From Acidobacteriota bacterium (GTDB lineage Bacteria; Acidobacteriota; Blastocatellia; Pyrinomonadales; Pyrinomonadaceae), in contig JAHBSL010000029.1 of NCBI GenBank assembly GCA_019639135.1, positions 1 through 34,190 of the forward strand: DNA of 34,190 nt. Direction: 5' to 3'. The position numbers were made by a program, and so were the translations under genes. Positions 30,954-34,190 of the stretch are shown piece by piece. The number at the start of each line of letters is the position of its first letter. Position 1 is the first letter of the stretch. The notes beneath the pieces were generated by a model. That model did not search any database. It worked only from the letters and a program-made list of their open reading frames with translations, and was not told the DNA's origin.

Positions 30954-30969
30954 CTTCTCGCGTTTCCCG

Positions 30970-31860
30970 ATGAGGATCGATCTAAGCGATGAGGTCTCCG
31001 GTGCGGTCCATTTCGACCGCCCGATAGTCGCGCTCGAATCGACCGTTATTGCTCAAGGGCTTCCCTTTCCGACTAACATAGAAACCGCGCTCAGGCTCGA
31101 GGCGATCGTCCGCGAGGTCGGTGCGGTCCCGGCGACCGTCGCCGTCCTGGGCGGTCGCATCAAGGCGGGATTGAACATCGAGGAGATCGAGCATCTTGCC
31201 AAGTCAGAAAACGTCCGCAAGGCCTCGATCCGCGATCTTCCGATAGCCATCGCCGGCAAGCTCGATTGCGCGACAACCGTTGCCACGACCACCTTCATAG
31301 CCCGCAAGGCCGGCATCCGCGTCTTTGCGACCGGAGGCATTGGCGGCGTTCACCGCGGTTCGCTGCCGGACATCTCTGCCGATCTTCCGCAGCTTGCCGA
31401 GAATCCGATCATCGTTGTCTGCTCCGGGGCGAAGGCCGTGCTCGACCTCCCGGCGACCCGTGAATGGCTTGAGACGCACGGCGTGCCGGTCATCGGCTGG
31501 CGGTGCAGCGAGTTTCCGGCGTTCTTTTCGCGTTCGAGTGGGCTCGGGGTTGACGTCCGGCTTGAGAAGGCCTCCGACGTAGCAAAGATCGCGGAGGCTC
31601 GTGGCGAGCTCGGGCTTCAGCAGGCGTTGCTCGTTGTGAATCCGGTGCCGGAGGCGGATGAGATCCCGCGGGCCGAGGCCGAGCGTTTGATCGCCGATGC
31701 GCTCGGCGAAGCGGCGGCTAAACGCATCACCGGCAAGACGATAACGCCCTTTCTGCTGAGCGAACTCGCCGAAAAAAGCTCGGGACGGACGATGCGGGCG
31801 AACATCGCCTTGCTCGAATCGAACGCCCGCGTCGCGGCCGAGATCGCCTTGGCTCTCTAA
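30970..31860 (+). CDS. psuG: pseudouridine-5'-phosphate glycosidase
   Basis: 296 residues, normal for PsuG, which cleaves the C-glycosidic bond of pseudouridine 5'-phosphate to uracil and ribose 5-phosphate. Family motifs: ALESTVIAQGLPFPTN (21-36, Glu23), VLGGRIKAGL (59-68), KASIRDLP (84-91), and FATGGIGGVHRG (119-130). CSGAKAVLDLP carries the expected Schiff-base Lys155 by alignment to E. coli YeiN. No pseudouridine kinase (psuK) lies beside it; the next gene is on the opposite strand and unrelated. Its stop overlaps the stop of the convergent SH3-like gene by 4 nt. Confidence 0.95.
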   Translation: MRIDLSDEVSGAVHFDRPIVALESTVIAQGLPFPTNIETALRLEAIVREVGAVPATVAVLGGRIKAGLNIEEIEHLAKSENVRKASIRDLPIAIAGKLDCATTVATTTFIARKAGIRVFATGGIGGVHRGSLPDISADLPQLAENPIIVVCSGAKAVLDLPATREWLETHGVPVIGWRCSEFPAFFSRSSGLGVDVRLEKASDVAKIAEARGELGLQQALLVVNPVPEADEIPRAEAERLIADALGEAAAKRITGKTITPFLLSELAEKSSGRTMRANIALLESNARVAAEIALAL

Positions 31861-32597
31861 CGCGACGCCGTCCTTTCCATTTTTTCTTTCAAAGTATCCA
31901 GCCGCTTTTGGGCCTCAAGGGCCTCGGTGCTGTTTGCGTATTTGCGGATCACCTCGGACCATGATTCGCCATCGTAATGGAACAGCCGCGTTGACGAATT
32001 AAAGACAAAGCGAATGCCGAGCCGGCGGTAGCGGTCGAGGCTAACGAAATTTAGGTAATAGCTGTGGACGGGTGCTCCGGTTGCGGCCATCTCGCGGCGG
32101 TCGAGCCGGTTATTGGCATCGCGGCTAAGCCTCGATGCGGCGTCCTCAAGCAGGTCTCCGTAAAGCAAAAGCACAGCCGGGCGGAAACGCGATTCGGGAT
32201 AGAGCTTGAGGAAATGTGTGGCAAGCTCGATCTGTTCGAAGCCGCCGGAGGCCTGGATCAAAGACACGAAACGCTCTTCATCGGCCGGGCGAAACTTGCC
32301 GAAAACGGCGTCCGCCTGAACCCAACCCGCCGCCGGTGGCACTGCCGAAACGCGAAAGAACCTAACGCCGTCCGCCTCGGCAACGCCAAGTATCTTTACA
32401 ACGCGGCCGCGGCGCATTCGCTGGACGGCATTGGCAAAAAGGCTCGGCCGGTCGCGGAGCACGGAGATCGTCTCGTCCATCACGACCGCCGTTTTCCCGA
32501 CCTCGGCCGGTTGCGGCGTCCGCTCACGCGAGCGGCGTTGGGCCTCGGCGGTGAAAGTGAACAAACAAAGAAAGAGCAGCAGGAGAGCAGGTTTCAT
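31857..32597 (-). CDS. exported SH3b-like protein with helical C-terminus
   Basis: 246 residues from ATG 32597, which overlaps the ruvC stop (ATGA) and is followed directly by a signal peptide (KPALLLLFLCLFTFTAEAQ). That decides the start over the longer open frame upstream. Residues about 33-100 look like a bacterial SH3 fold: ETISVLRDRPSLFANAVQRM, VKILGVAEADGVRFFRV, GWVQADAVFG. The rest is helical with a TPR-like ending (WSEVIRKYANSTEALEAQKR). It may bind cell wall or act as an envelope scaffold. Coupling to ruvC is probably a matter of operon packing rather than shared function. Confidence 0.8.
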   Translation of the reverse strand: MKPALLLLFLCLFTFTAEAQRRSRERTPQPAEVGKTAVVMDETISVLRDRPSLFANAVQRMRRGRVVKILGVAEADGVRFFRVSAVPPAAGWVQADAVFGKFRPADEERFVSLIQASGGFEQIELATHFLKLYPESRFRPAVLLLYGDLLEDAASRLSRDANNRLDRREMAATGAPVHSYYLNFVSLDRYRRLGIRFVFNSSTRLFHYDGESWSEVIRKYANSTEALEAQKRLDTLKEKMERTASR

Positions 32598-33094
32598 AAA
32601 CTTTGTTTCAAGATCCGGGCCGCGGCTCCGGCATGGTGGAAGTGGCAGATGGCCGTCGCCAAAGCATCGGCGGCATCGTGCGGCGTCGGCACGGTCCGGA
32701 GCCCGAGCAGGATGCGAACCATCTCGCCGACCTGGTTTTTCTCGGCATTGCCGTAGCCGACGACGGTTTGCTTTATTAACCGCGGGGCATACTCGGCGAT
32801 CGCCAGTCCACGCTGCTCTGCAAGCAGCAGAACGACGCCGCGGACCTGCCCGAGCTTCATTGCCACGCTGACGTTGGCGGCGTAAAAGGCTTCCTCGATC
32901 GAGAGCACATCCGGCGCGTGGGCATCGATCACCTCGGCAACCCCGGCGTAAATGCCCATCAGCCGCTTTGAAAAGGCATCGCGGCTCTTTGAGCGGACCG
33001 TGCCGAAGGCAAGGGAAGTGTACTTCGAGCCCGAGCCCTCGACCACGCCCCAGCCCAGAGTTTCGCTTCCCGGATCGATACCTAAAACACGCAT
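32594..33094 (-). CDS. ruvC: Holliday junction resolvase RuvC
   Basis: 166 residues, standard for RuvC, the dimeric endonuclease that cuts Holliday junctions after RuvAB branch migration. It starts at the canonical MRVLGIDPGSETLGWGVVEG. The four acidic active-site residues are present: Asp7, Glu67 (in LSIEEAFYAANVSVAMKLGQ), Asp140 and Asp143 (PHDAADALATAICH). The KQTVVGYGNAEKNQV stretch (108-122) is also typical. ruvA and ruvB are not in the window. Its stop overlaps the start of the SH3-like gene. Confidence 0.97.
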   Translation of the reverse strand: MRVLGIDPGSETLGWGVVEGSGSKYTSLAFGTVRSKSRDAFSKRLMGIYAGVAEVIDAHAPDVLSIEEAFYAANVSVAMKLGQVRGVVLLLAEQRGLAIAEYAPRLIKQTVVGYGNAEKNQVGEMVRILLGLRTVPTPHDAADALATAICHFHHAGAAARILKQSL

Positions 33095-33229
33095 AAGTGC
33101 CTGAAATCTTTTGCAAGATAACCGAAACCGACGGTCGAAGCAAGAGGGGCGACAAAATGCGACGCGTTTGTAAATCCCGAGGGCAATCCGTATCATTCCG
33201 ATTTGGAACCAAATACTGCAAGCAAAGAG
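33095..33229. promoter_or_regulatory. divergent intergenic region, ruvC/conserved protein
   Basis: 135 nt between divergent starts, expected to hold promoters for both. No clear consensus pair, hairpin or repeat is visible. Confidence 0.35.
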
Positions 33230-34147
33230 ATGACCGCTGCCGCCGAACCCATAAAGCCCGCCGAATCGTTGAGAACGTTGCTCGAAGAGGTGATCGACTA
33301 CGCCGGGCTTTTTCCGCCCTCGCAGCTTTCGATGCAGGAAGCGGTCGTCAACTATGCGGCATACCGGAGCGGCGAACTTGGCTGGATGCTCGGGCGGTTC
33401 GTGGTGCCGACGGCACGGCTTGACGAATTTCTCGAATGTGCCCGTGACCTTCTCTCGGGTGGCTCGGCGTTTCCCTGGCGGCTTAGCGCACTCTCGGGCG
33501 AAGACATTACGGCAACGATCAAAGCCGTCAACGACTTCAACCGCGAGAACGAAGGGCGGGCCGTCATCGATACGCTGGAGGTCAAGGCGACGACCATCTC
33601 GAAGATAGAGAACACTGTCGCGATCTTGCCCGAGGGGCTGACGGCTTTTTTTGAGATAGCGACCGGCGACGAGTTCGTTGACCTCGTGATGTCGCTCGCC
33701 GCCCATAAGCAGCGGGCAAAAATACGCACCGGCGGTGTTACAAACGCGGACTTCCCATCGGCTCGCGAGATAATTCGATTCGTAAGAAGCTGCATGGCGG
33801 CGAACGTGCCCTTCAAGGCGACGGCCGGGCTTCACCATCCGCTCCGCTGCTTTAAGCCGCTGACCTATGCCGCGGACGCTCCCCGCGGGGCGATGCACGG
33901 CTTTCTCAATATGCTGCTGATGACCGCCTTTGCCCGCGAGAGCTACCGGCCGTCGCTGCTCGAAGAGCTGATGGAAGACGAGTTCGAAGAGGTCTTTTCC
34001 TTCAGCGATGGCGGCGTCGCCTGGCGGAGCGAGTATTTCCTGACGACCGCCCATCTAAAGCTGCTCCGCACCCGCGGAATGATCTCCTTCGGCTCGTGCT
34101 CCTTCGACGAACCGGTAGAAGACCTCCGGGCAATGGGATTGCTCTAA
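33230..34147 (+). CDS. conserved protein of unknown function
   Basis: 305 residues from ATG 33230; TTG at 33203 is in frame, but the recognisable part begins later. The N-terminal LLEEVIDYAGLFPPSQLSMQ and AYRSGELGWMLGRFVVP are patterns I associate with uncharacterised proteins found in several phyla. The middle alternates predicted strands and helices, barrel-like: AVIDTLEVKA, LTAFFEIATG, KIRTGGV, VPFKATAGLHHPLR, MHGFLNMLLMTAFA. The conserved-looking His pair and Lys (KATAGLHHP) hint at an active site, perhaps a TIM-barrel enzyme, but I do not assign one. The C-terminus ends RGMISFGSCSFDEPVEDLRA. It is divergent from ruvC. Confidence 0.8.
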   Translation: MTAAAEPIKPAESLRTLLEEVIDYAGLFPPSQLSMQEAVVNYAAYRSGELGWMLGRFVVPTARLDEFLECARDLLSGGSAFPWRLSALSGEDITATIKAVNDFNRENEGRAVIDTLEVKATTISKIENTVAILPEGLTAFFEIATGDEFVDLVMSLAAHKQRAKIRTGGVTNADFPSAREIIRFVRSCMAANVPFKATAGLHHPLRCFKPLTYAADAPRGAMHGFLNMLLMTAFARESYRPSLLEELMEDEFEEVFSFSDGGVAWRSEYFLTTAHLKLLRTRGMISFGSCSFDEPVEDLRAMGLL

Positions 34148-34156
34148 AGGCATTGT

Positions 34157-34190
34157 ATGATCGTTACAAAGACGAAAACCCAACCGGCAC
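34157..34190 (+). CDS. start of a further gene, cut by the window end
   Basis: ATG at 34157 follows AAGG by 6 nt and opens a frame (MIVTKTKTQPA) that runs off the window. It lies 9 nt after the previous stop. Too short to identify. Confidence 0.4.
   Translation, partial: MIVTKTKTQPA

Noticed and set aside
32594..34054. Extended open frame upstream of ruvC, and a parallel long frame ending at 31857
   Set aside because: The canonical RuvC N-terminus starts at 33094 and the signal peptide of the SH3-like protein at 32597. The upstream parts are antisense to a better gene and lack domains.

Overview
The window reads as a chromosomal stretch of a Gram-negative, high-GC bacterium. My best guess is Acidobacteriota, class Blastocatellia. 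This is inferred from gene families and arrangement, not from any marker-gene search: Kdo transferase WaaA implies lipopolysaccharide, there are many signal-peptide and lipoprotein genes, there is a DUF4129/DUF4350/MoxR cluster, and a secreted dikinase-like protein is present. Coding density is high, no gene-free gap exceeds about 255 bases, and I see no tRNA, rRNA, CRISPR array, transposase or phage gene.

Layout. Positions 44-5461 (+) form one tight operon: a multi-pass membrane protein, a DUF4129 protein, a DUF4350 protein, a TSUP-type permease and a MoxR AAA+ ATPase. From 5562 to 25698 every gene is on the minus strand. Read in the direction of transcription from the high-coordinate end, they are: a sensor histidine kinase with an NtrC-type sigma-54 regulator; a type II toxin-antitoxin pair; DUF4126, DUF4349 and a small membrane protein; a GT1 glycosyltransferase; MgtE; an exported PEP-synthase-like protein; a small TPR lipoprotein; EF-P; WaaA and a GT2 glycosyltransferase; an LCAT-like lipase; an Fo gene block (atpZ-atpI-atpB-atpE) ended by a clear intrinsic terminator; and a membrane-anchored pseudokinase. 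From 25876 to 31860 (+) come a penicillin-binding transpeptidase-domain protein with a histone-H1-like tail, a secreted helical-repeat protein behind a near-consensus promoter and a long structured leader, then rnc, lepB and psuG. ruvC and an SH3-like exported protein (-) converge on psuG. A conserved protein of unknown function (+) and the first codons of another gene close the window.

Working together. Envelope biology dominates: WaaA and the GT2 enzyme (glycolipid or LPS assembly), GT1, transpeptidase, signal peptidase I, several lipoproteins and the MoxR cluster. The Fo block lacks atpF/H/A/G/D/C, so the ATP synthase genes are split in this genome.

Most noteworthy. (1) Intergenic palindromes at 5481, 13762, 14553, 22057 and 24151, with a weak sixth at 12394, share one architecture: a short word repeated several times, then its reverse complement. 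Each site uses a different word. (2) A leader of about 170 nt at 27910-28080 carries four consecutive predicted hairpins. (3) The pseudokinase has lost the VAIK Lys, the alpha-C Glu, the HRD Asp and the DFG Asp. (4) A protein with an intact phosphohistidine motif and intact ATP-grasp motifs carries a signal peptide. (5) EF-P has Asn where the modified Lys/Arg usually sits.
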